A stretch of DNA of 8,242 nt from contig DAOVNL010000028.1 in NCBI GenBank assembly GCA_030630245.1, positions 1 to 8,242 on the forward strand, given 5' to 3'. The notes under the pieces were generated by a model. That model did not search any database. It was not told the DNA's origin and worked only from the letters and a program-made list of their open reading frames with translations. The DNA is from Candidatus Omnitrophota bacterium. Lineage in GTDB: Bacteria > Omnitrophota > Gorgyraeia > B26-G9. A program made the position numbers and the translations under genes. Of this stretch, positions 7,725 through 8,242 are shown one piece after another. How positions within the stretch are numbered: the stretch's first letter is position 1; each line of letters opens with the position of its first letter.

Positions 7725-7733
7725 TGATATAAT
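7725..7733 (+). promoter_or_regulatory. Extended -10 promoter (TGATATAAT) of the helicase gene
   Basis: A perfect TATAAT (7728-7733) is preceded by TGA, giving the TGn extended -10 motif. The hexamer at the -35 position (CTGGTT with 17-base spacing) is far from TTGACA, which extended -10 promoters tolerate. Seven bases separate the hexamer from the ATG at 7741, so the expected transcription start is the A of the start codon or a base beside it. No Shine-Dalgarno sequence is present. Together these suggest a leaderless mRNA. The match is by eye, and TATAAT can occur by chance in AT-rich DNA. Confidence 0.6.
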
Positions 7734-7740
7734 ATTTTCT

Positions 7741-8242
7741 ATGAATCAGCTCCATACTTCTAACTTAACATTCCCTGAGGTAAGAATCGTTGAAGCGTCT
7801 GCCGGTTCCGGCAAAACATATGAGTTGGCTAAAAGATATATCCAGCTGCTGATTAACTCAAACCTGAGGCCGGATGAAATACCGCTGCGGAATATACTGG
7901 CGATTACTTTTACCCATAAAGCGACAAGACAGATGCGGGAGAGGATCTTAGAGCAGCTTAAAAAGATCGCTTTAGATGCCTTTTCAAGTCAAAGCGAAAA
8001 GATTAATTTGCTCGGGGCTTTGGGCCATAAAGAGGAATATCTGCGGGAAAGGGCATTCAGGATCCTTGACTATATTATTGCTAATTACAATTTCTTCCAG
8101 GTTAAGAATATCGACAGCTTTATAAATGTTATCCTTTCCGGATGCGCGTCGGAATTAAACCTGTCCGCTAATTTTCGTATCAAGGAAAACTACTCTTCGT
8201 ATGTATCCTACGCGCTTGATGAGTGCATAGACCGGGCAAACC
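7741..8242 (+). CDS. UvrD/RecB/AddA-type superfamily 1 helicase (N-terminal part), 3'-partial
   Basis: The first 167 residues of an ATP-dependent DNA helicase are visible, and the frame runs off the window. EASAGSGKTYEL (residues 18-29) is the Walker A/motif I P-loop. ILAITFTHKATRQMRERI is motif Ia, the UvrD-type 'TFTNKAAxEM' block with His for Asn. VKNIDSFINVIL matches the 'T-I/D-SF' motif found before the helical insert in RecB/AddA-like proteins. The A-S-A-G-S-G-K-T form of the P-loop and the wording around IDSF favour the RecB/AddA group, which works in double-strand-break resection and recombination, over UvrD/PcrA/Rep. The nuclease domain that would confirm this lies beyond the window. 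ATG 7741 is the only ATG, GTG or TTG between the upstream in-frame stop (TAG, 7720-7722) and the P-loop, so the start is firm. The gene probably has its own promoter and is not functionally tied to the pump. Confidence 0.9.
   Translation, partial: MNQLHTSNLTFPEVRIVEASAGSGKTYELAKRYIQLLINSNLRPDEIPLRNILAITFTHKATRQMRERILEQLKKIALDAFSSQSEKINLLGALGHKEEYLRERAFRILDYIIANYNFFQVKNIDSFINVILSGCASELNLSANFRIKENYSSYVSYALDECIDRAN

Noticed and set aside
7518..7727. Short plus-strand ORF overlapping the end of permease 2
   Set aside because: It runs out of frame through well-supported permease codons, has no recognisable motif or ribosome binding site, and is best explained as a shadow frame.

Overview
The window reads as chromosomal DNA from a diderm (Gram-negative-type) bacterium. 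It encodes a periplasmic adaptor and two resistance-nodulation-division (RND) permeases, which only make sense with an outer membrane. Base composition is moderate, with A/T-rich third positions mixed with GC-rich stretches. No phylogenetic marker is present. An uncultivated lineage such as Omnitrophota or a relative would fit, but that is only a guess.

All genes are on the plus strand. Positions 2-826 hold the 3' part of an RND membrane-fusion (adaptor) gene whose start lies upstream of the window. After a 32-base gap comes a first RND permease (859-4470). Its stop codon is separated by one base from the ATG of a second RND permease (4472-7642). These three genes look like one transcription unit for a tripartite envelope exporter. 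The adaptor would link the inner-membrane permease(s) to an outer-membrane TolC-type channel, which is not in the window. Two paralogous permeases behind one adaptor resemble the MdtABC arrangement, so a heteromeric pump is possible.

A 98-base gap (7643-7740) follows, with no convincing terminator. It ends in an extended -10 promoter (TGATATAAT) placed so that transcription should begin at or next to the ATG of the last gene. That gene (7741 to the window end) is the N-terminal part of a UvrD/RecB/AddA-type superfamily 1 helicase, probably unrelated in function to the pump.

The most notable observation is in the first permease. After its last membrane segment it carries a cytoplasmic tail of about 140 residues. 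The tail has a charged linker followed by a module of about 60 residues that looks like a winged helix-turn-helix of the type found at the C-terminus of Fic and AlbA_2/RecG-like proteins. An RND pump with a DNA-binding-type fold on its cytoplasmic face is unusual and could be a membrane-tethered regulator or a docking module. The second permease lacks this tail. The first permease also has a private charged insertion in its first periplasmic loop. Both permeases have Asp-Asn in TM4 and Asn-Asn in TM10 where AcrB has Asp-Asp and Lys-Asn.
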